A stretch of 64,000 nt of DNA from Lepeophtheirus salmonis (GCF_016086655.4 NC_092584.1:10715907-10779906), one strand, 5' to 3'. Positions 24,581-35,796 are shown, counted from the stretch's first letter. Made by a program: numbers and translations. Notes: generated by a model not told the origin, from the letters alone.

Positions 24581-25041
24581 AGCAATTCCTCCCTATATCA
24601 TTGAAAGATAAAGAGTGGGGTTTGTTTTGATTTCATTTTTCTCAAAGTTATTAGCAGCTAATTTAATGAAACGTCATGTCAGATATGCATATTCATAACT
24701 ACGAATATTAACATATGGGTTAAAAGGCCCAGGCTTCATACATAGTTGTCTCATTTGTTTAATTCAATTCATTTTCAGTTAGTACAAACCTTCAAGAGGC
24801 AGCCGTCCAAATTTCATAACAATTTGTTATTTAGTTTATGAGTTAAGTCTGATGGTACTTTTGTTATTTCCAAAACAACGGATCAAAAAAGAAAATAGCG
24901 TTTTAATTTGACATTTATTCATGATAGAAAAAAAACTGATCAAGAAAAAAAAAAAGGCGTAACCAGTGTTATGGGAACTCCTCTCCGTAAAGTAATTAAG
25001 AAAAAAATAATAATTTTCAATACGACAATTTTGAGTTTGAC

Positions 25042-25083
25042 AAGATATACTTACTTGCAATACCTTGCAAGTAAGTATATCTT
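25042..25083. repeat. Perfect hairpin, 19-bp arms, 4-base loop
   Basis: AAGATATACTTACTTGCAA (25,042-25,060) is exactly repeated in reverse complement at 25,065-25,083, separated by TACC. Perfect arms of this length with mixed bases are unlikely by chance. Loop and arm sizes are too small for a typical animal pre-microRNA. It could be a minimal inverted-repeat transposon scar or a cruciform-forming palindrome. Confidence 0.85.
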
Positions 25084-25445
25084 AATTACTTAGTTGTTTA
25101 GATGTGCATAATAATTAAATAATGCATCCACACCACTGATGAGTGATAGCACACAGAACAGGAGAGGCAGTGGTCATATTCCAACCCACTTTTTAAAATA
25201 CCATGACAATAGAAATTGCGTGACCGTCAATATATGACATCCTTTTCATAAAATTGCCTCCAACCCCAACCTTTTGGGTTGAATCTCAGTACCAGTTGAT
25301 GAAGGAGAGTGCAGAACACAAATGGTTATCTGTTCCATTTTTAAAGTCATCATTGATGACTAAGCCGATGAATAATTTATAGTGAAGTGATTACTCATCA
25401 ATTCTGGAAATAATTACTAATACAAAAGGGGAAATATTCGAAAAT

Positions 25446-25661
25446 AATGTTGAGTAGAGATTAATGTTTGACGGATATTCATGTAAAAACTGGTAAACCC
25501 CAATAGATACATGTGAAAATTAAAGTTGAGTATTAATGTATGACGAAATTCATGTAAAAACTGGTAAACCCCAATAGATACATGTGAAAATTAATGTTGA
25601 GTAGGGAATAATGTATGACGAAATTCATGTAAAAACTGGTGACCCCCAATAAATACACGTC
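25446..25661. repeat. Minisatellite, about 70-76 bp, three units
   Basis: Units start at about 25,446, 25,522 and 25,593. Each contains GTTGAGTA, AATGT(T/A)TGACG, ATTCATGTAAAAACTGGT, then CCCCAATA(G/A)ATACA. Units one and two are nearly identical in their last 45 bases; unit three has GACCCCC where the others have AAACCCC. The high similarity implies recent duplication. Confidence 0.9.
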
Positions 25662-25669
25662 CAAATAAT

Positions 25670-26720
25670 TATTTTTAAACATAACAATAGGCCATTATTT
25701 ACTTTTTCGTATAATATACTCGTATTCATTACATAGATATTCGGGGTAACGGTATCACCCGGACTTATCCCATTGCTCCATTCCCAAAATTGATATTGCT
25801 CCTTCGATATCAATGTTGATCTTTCATGAAGTTAGTATTCGTCCCCCCTAGTGGCTACATAAACTTAGTCATAACCCTATCTAGAATACTTAAACTAGAA
25901 TGGGCACTCAGTAAAGCCTAAAATGCTACCTATACTCATTTATCCTATGTGAAATATCATTTTTTCTCTATGATTCAGTTAAAAATGTACGATGTGAAAC
26001 TTGTTGATTTAAATTAAATAAAATATTTATTGTATTCATACTTTAATATGTATTATTTATTTTTATGTATCATCTACCACAAAATTCAAAGAAATCCATC
26101 ATTAGTTTTTAGCAATATAAACTTTATTCTAAACTTACTTATATTAATAACAATTTCCTCTAAAGCCCTTTTTCATGGCTAATTCCCATATAAAAATACA
26201 AAACCGAAAACTTATTGTGGACGACAGTTAAGCACTTTAAGGCAGTCGTCTTTTTGAAATTACAGCTTTGGTATAAGAATTTAGCTACTTTGAAAATAGT
26301 CTGGGGGGATATGCACTTGGTTTTAAGAACAAGCTGGAAGTAATTAAAGTATTTTTCACTCAGTGTTTTTTGTTTACGTGAGCAGAATTAATTGAATTGA
26401 TTAAATGATCAGCCAAAACAATATCTCAAAAGAAAAAACAAAATTAACTTCCTTTTGTGATTATAAATTCATTTAAACAAGGACTGTCTTCTCTTATCTA
26501 ATTCTTCTCTTTCACTTTTATTTTCTATTAAACTCTGAAATTTAGCTCAAGATATTTCTCAACTGGGCACCTCCCTATAATCCTTTATCGATGCGTGTTC
26601 CTCTCCAAAAAAGTGTATCTCTCTATCTCTTCGTGGGATTTTATATTATTATGAACTAGGTATACATATGTGAAACTTTGTGTTTGATTTTGAAGTTTAT
26701 AAAAGAAATTTAATTTTTAA
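25670..26720. other. No gene seen
   Basis: A+T-rich. A minus frame at 25,625-25,813 overlaps the minisatellite end and has no domain. Confidence 0.4.
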
Positions 26721-26723
26721 CTT

Positions 26724-27605
26724 GAATGTTAAAGGATATGTTTATAATCGAGAATCGCAAATTCTGATAAAGGGCATTGGATCAGTTTCAATAGGTATTC
26801 CATCCTCTTTACCTCAGGGAAGTGTCATTGGACACCCTCTTCTCTGTCTATATTAACTACTTGTTCGAAAACATGAGATCCAAAATATATATGCATGCTA
26901 ACGACTAGGAGCTTCTTTGACTCTGAGAAGAGGAGGCCTAAAATGACCTCAAAGAATTTCTGAGGAGGAGTGACTGTAGGAGTTTTTAGGTGTAGCGTTG
27001 TTAACGCTACAGTGATGAAGAATGTGGATGTATTTAACGATCTTGGAGTGTTTACATCTTCTAATATGAAATTCAGCGCTCACATTTACAATATTGAAGC
27101 AAACAGAGCGCGTGGGGCTATTAAAAGATGTTTTAAAACGAGAAATATGAAGCTGATGAAGAAGCTTTATGAAGTATTTGTTATGCATATTGTAAACTAC
27201 GCTTTTCAATTGTGGAATCAGATGTATAGAAAGGAAATCAAAGCTTTTGGCAAAGTAGAGAGACGCTTTATTGATATTCTATGCGGCGATGTATCCTATG
27301 AGGTTGGTTTACAACCAGTCGGGCTAATGTCGTTTGAAAAGAGGAGGAAAATTGAGGATGTGGCTATTATGTTTAAAGTTATTAGTAGAGTGACTAATTG
27401 TAACATCCAGCCCAAGGTATGTAGTAAGGTGTACAACACTAGGTCGTGTTTTACTTAGTTCAGCCATTTGCAAATACTAATTACCTCCAACATAGCTTTT
27501 TTAATCGAACATTACGTATATAAAACTTCTTCCCTAAAAGGTGAAAAGAATGTCTTCACTTGACGGTTTTAAGAGACTTTTAAAAAATAATCAACATCTA
27601 CTTTA
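26724..27605 (+). mobile_element. CR1/Jockey-like LINE, reverse transcriptase remnant
   Basis: The segment encodes the second half of a non-LTR reverse transcriptase on the plus strand, broken by two frameshifts. First frame: GYVYNRESQILIKG, SVSIGIPSSLPQGSVIG (the PQGSVLGP motif with a small insertion). Second frame: VYINYLFENMRSKIYMHAND, where the family has the catalytic YADD box and here reads HAND, followed by a stop. Third, an uninterrupted frame (26,970-27,458) gives DLGVFTSSNMKFSAHI, KLYEVFVMHIVNYAFQLWN, KEIKAFGKVERRFIDI, SYEVGLQPVGLMSFEKRR and MFKVISRV, the thumb and C-terminal part typical of CR1/Jockey. A last frame adds SFFNRTLRI and LTVLRDF, the usual F..R...WN.LP region, with Trp replaced by a stop. 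The catalytic Asp pair is not intact, so the copy is dead. RNase H and endonuclease are not seen. Confidence 0.85.
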
Positions 27606-27639
27606 ACTCATCAGTAGGAATCTTACACATAATTTTGTT

Positions 27640-27860
27640 TTGTTTTTCATTTTATCATTAAAATATATCAAATAATTTTACTAATGCATTTTAAATCAAA
27701 TTTCCTCATTTTATTTCATCTAATTTTAGTCACATTATCATATTTAATTCTATCACACTATATCATTTCATTTTCCTACTTTATTGCATTAGATTTCATC
27801 ATACTGTTTTATTATACTTTATCATATTTTATTAATATATTTTTTTTCATGAGTCCTCAA
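27640..27860. repeat. Low-complexity TTTCAT/TTTTAT-rich tract
   Basis: A degenerate array of TTTATC, TTTCATC, TTTTATT words, strongly pyrimidine-biased on the plus strand with almost no G. It lies directly downstream of the LINE remnant and may derive from its 3' tail or be an old microsatellite. The 66-codon plus frame here is a product of the composition. Confidence 0.6.
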
Positions 27861-27869
27861 TGTTGGGCT

Positions 27870-30800
27870 TTTTTTAGCCACTAGTCCAGACCAACCAAAT
27901 AAAAAAATAAAAGCCCAATTTTCCTCTTATCCATAGTAATAAAATAAAATGTGTTTGTGTGTAAATCATCCCTACATATATTTTGGATCTTATAAATAAC
28001 AACTTAATTATATTGTTGAAATCTGTGTGGCGTTTTGCATGTTGTATCAAGCGTGCAAATCGTCTTAACCCTAGATTAGTGAACTGCAACATCTTATACT
28101 CCCATATTTATAAAAGTGTTTTTTATTTTTTTGAATTTATATCTTATTGCAACACTATTTCAGCATAGTCATAAACTTTTTTTCTGATTATATGCAATTT
28201 ATTTTTATTTTAATAGTAGCATTTTTTAGTAGATTTAGTTAAGGTTTGTTTTTTGTTTAAAATTATCATTATTATGACAAAATTAGCGTCTCACATAGGA
28301 CAATAATTCATAAAATAAAAAACAAATTGACGGGAAACTATGACAGCTGTCTTATGAAGAGTGGACCAAACTAAAAAAGAGGTAAATTAAAATAAAATAA
28401 AAAATACTAGAAATGACACGTTCTATGTATGAAACCCGGGACTTTTCAGCACATGTATTATTTATCGTTAAAGAATACAAAAACACTTCATAAAATTATA
28501 ATTTCTTTTGTATTATCATTTATATTGTGGATTTTTTCCTATGAGAATAAAAAATTCCCAACTCATGTTATTACCGTCAAAAGACTCCTTTGTAAGAGAT
28601 GAAAACATACTTTTACTAATTTAAGCAGCTTGTAAAAATATGCTTTACTTTTTTACTTTTCCCCCTTACATAAATTTAAACTTTCAAAACGTTACTTGTT
28701 TATCAATATAGCTAAAAATAGATTTTAAGTTTTTCCCTCCAGGAAAAACTTAAAATGTAAAACAAGTTCCAATTTTTTACATTTACATTTTTTTATTTTG
28801 ATCTGTAAAAATAAAAATTTCCAAACTTTATACACGTTGTCTGATTAAAAAAAAACAGTTCTTTTCTCAATCCAAATTCAATTATCATTCCATTCATTAA
28901 TTTATTTTTCTATTATTTATTCAAAAAATTTGCTTTGCCAGTTTTTTGACAGATAAAAATATATTACGTCTTGTAGTGAGCTCTGCTATTTTCTTCCATT
29001 GACAAAAATGGAAAGAAATAATCAAATTTATTTTGGGTGGATCTATTCATTAAATGTAATCAAAACAATAATGAACTAATAAAGTTATTTTATTTTTTTA
29101 TATATCGAATAAGTTTAGTAAACACATATTTCAAGTACGATGGTAGTTTGTTATTATTTTTAATTTAGGGCTATTTAACGTTTTTATTATTCTAATAAAA
29201 ACTATTGAAAATTGATTTATAATGGCGTCATTTAGTAAATATTTTTTAATCTATAAGATGGCTTTTGCGTTCAATCCAACCCTTTCCTTAAAATGTATTT
29301 CCAAACTGAACTTCAGAATACATTTTTGGAAGGATAACTAAACTTTTGTTGTACAAAGACGAACAGTAAACTAAAGAATAATCGAAAAAAATGACATACG
29401 GTGGATAATTAATCAATGTTTTAAAAAGGAAACAGTGTAAAAAATTTTAAAGAAAAAAAGATACTTTTTTAATGGTATCATATATGTTTGTAACATATTT
29501 GATAAAAATATCAAAAATGCCAGACATATAACTCAAATGTAATGATAAAATGCTTACTCAAATGATAATACCATAAAATGAAAAGCACAAATGTAATGAG
29601 ATATCTGAGAATTTCGGATATCTATTTATTTGCTTAAAATATTTATTATTTAGGATATTATTTAAAACATTAATTATTTCTGATACCTAATTATTTTGCA
29701 CAAAAGGTTTCAAAAGTTATTTTCACATCAAATCCCTCTCAAGACAATAAATTCGTTTTAAAAAATATAATATAATTAATATGAAATTGACTCATCAAGA
29801 AATATTTCATTAATAAAAATATATTTTTACTTAATTTGTGGACTTAAATAAATAGTAATCAATTACTCTTTGCCAAATTTTTTAAGTTTTACTCTAAGTA
29901 TTACGCCTTTCACATCGACAATTAGAAACTTCAAATATATTTATTTTAATTTGGCAACGTTTGTCATGATGTTTGATTGTTTGTAGTAGATTCAGTAAAA
30001 ATAAATCCATTATCTTTCCAATAATAATTAATAATGAGTGTGTTTAAGTGATTAAAATTTTCAATTAAGATTTTTTTCTACAAAAACTATTTAGACAGTT
30101 TTGTGATTGTGTTATTTAGCATTTTTTAAGGTTGAGGCAAAGATAGTCAAACAGAAAAAAACGCCATTTTTTACAGTTTTTATTAAAACCCGGTGGGAAC
30201 ATAAAATAGTTGGCTTAAAATGTGTATAGTATTAATTCTCCTAAGACTGTCAAATTACGTCAAATTTCCAGTTTTTTTAATTTGGCTCTGCTAATTTTGA
30301 TGGCAAAGATACAAGGCGAGTTATAGATAATGTGGGATAGAATAATGGAAATTGTCGAGTCAGATCTTTTATTTTTTGTTAAAATTTTAATGAAAAAAAA
30401 AAATACTTAAATTATAATTTTATATGAAAAAATTGTGTTTTTTTTTTTTATAAAATCCGTATATACAAATGCTCAATTATGTGTTGCATTTTCAAAAGTG
30501 TCAAAAATGGTTGCAAGTTTGAATATATTTACATCAAATGACCGAAACAACAAAATAATGTCATATACAAGGAGACTTTACAATTTATAATTTTAACATA
30601 AATAAAATCATTTTATTTTTTTAAGATCTTTAAGATAGTGTGTTCCTGCTAGTTTATATAATGATAATCCATTAATAGGTTTTTGTTTTACATCATCATT
30701 GTTGATATTGGCAGTTTTGAAGGTCTAAATAACCCAACATTATAAACATAAGAACTCTTTTTTCATTAATATTAAGAGAAACAGTCTAATATTCCTTTGT

Positions 30801-30886
30801 ATTTAGATGTTAAAAAGGGGCCAATAATTAAATTAATACAAGGCTATTAAGTCAAAAAGTAATACCTTTTATCTTCTTTTGGTGTA
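27870..30886. other. A+T-rich stretch, no gene seen
   Basis: Short frames such as 27,983-28,168 show no domain. A hairpin is listed separately. The rest is featureless to me. Confidence 0.4.
28722..28756. repeat. Perfect inverted repeat, 15-bp arms
   Basis: ATTTTAAGTTTTTCC (28,722-28,736) and GGAAAAACTTAAAAT (28,742-28,756) are exact reverse complements around a 5-base loop. A T-tract is not at the right place for a clear terminator role. Confidence 0.75.
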
Positions 30887-31560
30887 CAGGGTACGTATTT
30901 AAAAACTGGAACAAGTTTATGTAAACTTCCATATCTTCGCAACCCTGCGGTCTATATTTATGAATATATGCTCATCAAATTAAGCTAACAAAACTGTACC
31001 AGAAAATATATAAAATCCTTGAAATGTTCTCTGAATACGAACGATCTGTGCCCTTATCGTGTGACTCTTCACCAGGGTCACACCAAATGAGATTATCAAG
31101 TTTACAAAGCTACTCAAATCCACTGTTTACAATATTGACAAGCTTTCATGGAGTATGCTGATTTAGGAACACCTCCAAGGAAGAATCATGTTTGTTCCGA
31201 GAGCAAAAAAAACGCACCCTAGACTTTCTGGAACCAAACGGCGAAGAAAATATGGGTTCCTATCTCGCTGGATCTGAATCCTTTGGACTACTATGTGTGG
31301 GTTTTCTTAGGAAGGTATTCCAATAAACGTGCGTATAACACTGCTGATTGCTTGTCCGCTTCCATTCTCAAGGCAGTGACCAACATGGACAAAGAGTTCC
31401 TCATCAAGGCATTTCTCAGGCAAAAGTCTGTAGTTAAAGCAGGAGATGGTTGTTTTGCGTGATTGACTTCACTATGGATCCTTACATGTAAGAGAAAATG
31501 ATTTGTGTATTGCTAAATTATTTTTCCAAAATATATTGTTTTATACATTATCCTTGAATT
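30887..31560 (+). mobile_element. Internally deleted mariner-type element, copy 2
   Basis: The left end starts CAGGGTACGTATTTAAAA after a TA dinucleotide (30,885-30,886), as expected for Tc1/mariner insertion. The N-terminal DNA-binding part is visible as VTPNEIIKFTKLLKSTVYNI followed by DKLSWSM. After GTPPRKNH and SESKKNAP a stop codon precedes an uninterrupted C-terminal frame ending with TGA at 31,460-31,462: TFWNQTAKKIW, SLDLNPLDYYVWVFL, NKRAYNTADCLSASI, VTNMDKEFLIKAF and KSVVKAGDGCFA. The catalytic core between the helix-turn-helix and the DLNPLDYY block is missing. About 90 bases after the stop match the 3' flank of the 10-kb copy in reverse complement (GATTGACT..ACTATG, TACATGT, TGATT.GT). 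The right terminal repeat was not found, so the right boundary is uncertain. Confidence 0.85.
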
Positions 31561-31569
31561 TTCAGTATA

Positions 31570-33872
31570 TAAAATCCTCGCCTTTTTTTATTTTGAATCT
31601 ATTAAAAAAATGTCAATATTTATATTGCTGTGTTATGAGACGCCAGGTACTTATTGATTTAAAACTCAACCCCCTATCTAGTCTCAATGTGCTCCCAAAA
31701 AGCTTTTTTATTTATTTTGGGTTAAGAATATAACCCCTCTCCTTCCAAAAAAAATTGGCATCTATGTGTTATCCTGATCTGGTTTAAAAGAGACACCCAT
31801 TCAAAGTTTCAGGCTAGACGCCTAACGGTGTGGGCACACATTAAAGACACATATACTTATTGAATTTCGTATAAATAAGACTAACAAAGGGTTACCTGGA
31901 GTTGCTCGGACGAAGGAAGGAGCAGGAAATCATATTGACAATGGTCAAAATAATGGAAAAAATATTTAGAAAATACTTTTACATATTCTAATAATTGTAC
32001 TATGCGTGTTGTTTCCCTGTTGTCGAGAAAGAGCCTGCTAATTTTAATTCTTTTAAGATGATAAGATTTCGTACTTGCAAAAACAAAAAAGTTATGGGAA
32101 TAATGTTCTAGAAAAAATAACCCTTGATAACTGGTTCTTTTTTTTTTTAAATATTATAAAAGTTAAAATGTTTTAGAAATAGAAAATACTTTTGTTGAAG
32201 TATCTTCCTTTGCTCTTAACTCTTGAAAAATATAGATACTAATGATTGAAGAATGAGTTTAGGCTTTAGCCAATATTAAATCAAAAGCACATCTAAGTAT
32301 CAGTTTGTATTTCTTAGAATGATTAAATAGTTTAAAGGTGTTTATATATATATATATACTTTAGTTTTATGGTAATAACTTCAAATTGATGTTATTCTTA
32401 TCTTTTAATAACATTTCAAATCAATAATGAATATCCATATCAATAATTTTGACATTTTATAATAATATAAATTAATATTTCTGGTTCTTCCACTTTTCAT
32501 TAGACCTTAGCTAGTATATTGGATCTAAATCGAAAAATCGATATATTGGGGAAACTATACAATATCTGCGATGTATTGGTATTGGAGAAAACTGTTTCGA
32601 TATTTGCTCTGATATGATGATATCATACAAAAAGAAAGGAATGGAAAATAAATTATATTTTTATTTTTGTAACTATAGAATGCGTAATACACTCTGTATG
32701 TACATGTCCAAATTAAACACCTAAAATTGTCGTAAAAAACATTTGACTTCATCATAGATTTAAGCCAGTAGTGAATTTATTATAAATTAATCTCAATCAA
32801 TTTGTATCAAAGATACTTTGAGTTTTAATAAAATAATTCAATTGGTAAATTGAATTATTTTACTATAATATTTTTGAAAAGTGTGCCCTTTCAAATCTTG
32901 GTTGTTTCTTAAAGATGTAATTGAATCAATTCAATATATAATATTATAGCTAAGTGTAAAGAAAAGCATAACAAGTTTATAATTTATTTTTTCATTTTTC
33001 AATTTAACCATATTGGATTATTGTAAATAAAATTAAATTATTAAGTAGTAAAGCTTTGATAATTACTTTTAGTTGGATGAAACTGCTTTCAACAGCTCGG
33101 TCTTAATAAAATTTATATAAATTTTATTTTATAACTGCAAATTAAGATGACCACTTTCAATCCTTATATTAATGACTTGAAGACAGATAACACACAACAA
33201 CACATTTTTACCTCTGTATTGAGAAACATAAAATCAACATTTTTTTTTTTTTTTTTTTGGCTTACAGAATGCAGCATTTTTAATACAGGAACTAAAAATA
33301 AACATTTATAATGGAAGTTATCATAAAAGTCTCATAGAATACTTGTTAATCAAAATTTTTCCTCAAAATGGTCGAAAATTTCACATGTAATATATTAACC
33401 AAATATGAAAAATAAAACTGTCTATTTTGTTGTAAAAAATGTGACCTGGACTGCCATGTTCATATCCGATTACTTTTTTTTTACCTGCCCTTTGGACTCA
33501 GGATTTTCATCACTAGGTATGCAAATATATTGTAGAAAAATTATATTTTTTATGAGCTACTCTTTCCTCTATATCATTTATATATATGGTTATACTTGTA
33601 AACAAAGGATAATTGTGGTAACCTGCCTTAAGTATGGAAAAATCAATTGGATAAAAATCGAAATATTATCTTAAAACATCTGTTTTATTCATTTACAATG
33701 TGGTCGTAATATAATTATAACTTATGTTGAAATCAATTTAGTTTCAAGCCTTAATGACGATTGATGGAAAAATATATCAGATAATTATTATAAAGTTAAT
33801 GTTATACTTTGGGGATCACCAATTAAAGGCAAGAAATTATTAAGCTTTATTCTCATGTGTTATCATTTACAG
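31570..33872. other. A+T-rich stretch, no gene seen
   Basis: Includes a TATATATATATA microsatellite near 32,344, a hairpin at 32,829-32,862 and a 19-base poly-T run at 33,240-33,258. The 89-codon plus frame at 33,405-33,674 is hydrophobic and has no recognised domain; I cannot link it to the downstream astacin-type sequence. Confidence 0.4.
32829..32862. repeat. Perfect inverted repeat, 15-bp arms
   Basis: TAAAATAATTCAATT (32,829-32,843) pairs exactly with AATTGAATTATTTTA (32,848-32,862) around GGTA. A+T-only arms apart from one C/G, so chance is possible. Confidence 0.65.
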
Positions 33873-34332
33873 AAAGCAAACCAATGAGCACTCGAAACGT
33901 TGCAGCATACTCTAATCTTCTGTTGCCAAATGCAACCATTCATACACTATTAAAGTACAAGAAGAGTGTTATTCAAGTTCTAAATTTTGAAGCTATGCGT
34001 GCAATAAGTCATCAAACATGTGTCACATTTATTCATGCTGCTCCAAGAGAAAAATCTAAACCGGTCATTGATGGTTATAGAAAAAGTAGATGTTTTTCAG
34101 AATTTGGTCAAAGGATAGAAAAATGGTCCAACATGCAACTTAATACAAATATATGTTTGGTAATGATGTTATTCTTATATTTTAAATAGTGGTTCTATAA
34201 ATTGGGATTTTATTATCTTATATTTTCAAATAGAGACGAAAGAGAACAATCAAACATGACCTGTTACGTGCTTTGGGCTTTAGACACGAACAAACTATAC
34301 CAGATAAAAATATTTATTTAGAAATTAATTAA
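33873..34332 (+). pseudogene. Astacin-type (M12A) metalloprotease, two exons, dead zinc site
   Basis: Exon one (33,873-34,159) follows a pyrimidine-containing CATTTACAG acceptor and ends at a GTAATG donor; a 74-base intron ends in TTTTCAAATAG, and exon two (34,234-34,332) continues in the same phase. The product shows astacin landmarks in order: EAMRAISHQTCVTFIHA (the Am..i...TC..F segment), RCFSEFG (C.S.vG), MQLNTNIC, then HDLLRALGFRHEQ followed by PDKNIYLEIN, matching HExxHxxGFxHEq.RpDRd.Yv.I. Three of the four conserved Cys are in place. The zinc-binding box HExxHxxGxxH is altered: catalytic Glu is Asp and the second His ligand is Arg. A TAA ends the frame right after YLEIN, where an intact domain would need about 100 more residues. 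A signal peptide, propeptide and downstream exons were not found. Best read as a decayed paralogue; a truncated non-catalytic protein is possible. Confidence 0.78.
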
Positions 34333-34971
34333 CGAAAGTCAGTAAATATTCGTGCTATTATCGATTATAAGAAAATTATTTATGTAAGATTATAAGAAAG
34401 AAATAAAAAGTACATGTAATTCCAAGACGCCAATTAATCAAAGAAACAACTGCAATTTATCCCTGGTAATGGAAATGTTAGGCTATCCCTTTGTTCACGA
34501 AGAAAATAATAAGGAGTTACTTTGTCCACGTGTACTACTAACACCAATGGATGTTCTTAGTTCTGCAAGCTGTGTTAGAAATCGTAGTTCAAAAGAAGTG
34601 ACATTCAAAAAATGATATATTTTTAGATTATTTGAATGTTTTCATTTAAAGGTTAGTGTTGGATGTGTATATATAACAGATTTAAACTGAAAGTATCAAT
34701 GCAGGGATGTAGTTAGAATTATTTGCTATATTCCATATATAGAAATAATAGAAATTTTAATCTAGCCAACAATTTGGCCATAACTACTACCTCGAAGAGT
34801 TTTTAATGGCATCGTTAGAAGGATAAAAAAATAACATTCTTTAGTTAAGGAAATAGTTGATAGCTATTTGGTAGACAAATATTTGTGCTATGTGTACGGT
34901 AGTTTAAAATTTTATCGACTTTTTGAGATTCTTATATGACAAAAATAAAATTATATTATATATAAATATAA
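34333..34971. other. Possible astacin-gene tail, otherwise unassigned
   Basis: Open stretches continue after the TAA (KSVNIRAIIDYKKIIYV, then VMEMLGYPFVHEENNKEL and LLCPRVLLTPMDVLSSASC), with mixed composition unlike chance translation of this DNA. The LGYPFVHEENN stretch faintly recalls the LGFxHEq part of an astacin zinc box, but the His/Glu pattern does not fit, so I do not call a second copy. Confidence 0.25.
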
Positions 34972-35396
34972 AAGGGTTTGCCATCATGCTTTCATTCCAA
35001 TGTCTTTGATAGCGATTCTCCATTGTGCGATTATCTTTGTGAAAACGCTCTGCTTGTTTGTCACTCACTCCAACAAGGTTTTGGGTGAAGAAATATACGT
35101 TGAAATGTTGGATGTTGATTTTCAACGACATTCGGCAATCAAGTTCGTTGTAAGCATACCACAAGCTCAGGACTCCATCTGTATAAGCGGGCGTCGTTTC
35201 CAAGGAAGTTTTTGTATATTCATTTGAAAGCCAGCCAAGCCTTTAATTCCAGTGGACGTAAGGCTTTTTGAAATTGATTGTCATTCAAAGCTAGTCATAT
35301 TTCACAAACGCAAGTTGCAACTTTAGGACTTTCCATGTCATCTACGATAAAATCTAGCCGGCTATCTGGGGGGATCGGAATAGACAATGAAATTTT
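34972..35396 (-). pseudogene. Multicopy GERFHQD-type protein, C-terminal part
   Basis: One minus-strand frame runs with two stops and then one shift: IPPDSRLDFIVDDMESPKVA, LALNDNQFQKALRPLELKAW, IYKNFLGNDARLY and, in the next frame, NELDCRMSLKINIQHFNVYF, QNLVGVSDKQAERFHKDNRT, MENRYQRHWNESMMANPF. These match, in order, a pattern I know from many uncharacterised multicopy arthropod proteins: FLGN, then LGC.MSLKiHflHsHl, then enLG.vSDEqGERFHqDi, then MEkRYQG.W...MmaDYcW. The GERFHQD core reads AERFHKD here. The function is unknown to me; copy number and decay suggest a transposable element. The frame loses the pattern at about 34,972. Confidence 0.65.
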
Positions 35397-35755
35397 GTAA
35401 GATCTGACTCTATGGCCGATAATCAATGTGGTGCATGCTTTTGTCAGAAAACCCAATTAAGTTTAACCTACAGAAATAACAGTAATCATATTGATATTTT
35501 GGCTCCCTTCGTATGATGGGTACGGCCAATTACATTGAAGATTTATTTTTGGTAAGGCAATCCTGTAATACATATAAGTCAACAGAGCATACATGATGTA
35601 ATACCCAAGGTTTACCTTGTTTCCCCTAAATGACAACTAAGATATAGTCTGTATATTTTCTTTATATTGGATTTAATACTTCATTGTTGTGTTGTTTCTC
35701 TGGATTAATTTTACAATGCTGAGGAATATTGACATACCTAATCATGATAACAAGA

Positions 35756-35796
35756 GATTATTTATATGGAATTGTGAAAATTCCATATAAATAATC
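35756..35796. repeat. Perfect hairpin, 18-bp arms, 5-base loop
   Basis: GATTATTTATATGGAATT (35,756-35,773) is exactly the reverse complement of 35,779-35,796; the loop is GTGAA. Like the 25-kb hairpin, the arms are perfect and the loop is very short. Confidence 0.82.

Noticed and set aside
25042..25083. Perfect hairpin as a microRNA precursor
   Set aside because: The 42-base length, perfect arms and 4-base loop are too small for a typical animal precursor.
25446..25661. The three-unit repeat as a CRISPR array
   Set aside because: Units are contiguous 70-76 bp duplicates without unique spacers, in a eukaryotic sequence.
26949..27209. 86-codon minus frame
   Set aside because: It is the antisense shadow of the LINE reverse transcriptase frame.
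27684..27884. 66-codon plus frame rich in Leu, Ile, Phe and Ser
   Set aside because: Produced by the TTTCAT/TTTTAT low-complexity tract.
34470..34530. LGYPFVHEENN as a second astacin zinc box
   Set aside because: The His and Glu positions do not fit HExxHxxGxxH and flanking Cys positions are absent.
34904..35227. 75-codon plus frame at 35,000-35,227
   Set aside because: The minus strand carries the recognisable FLGN/MSLK/ERFHKD family pattern, so the plus frame is a shadow.
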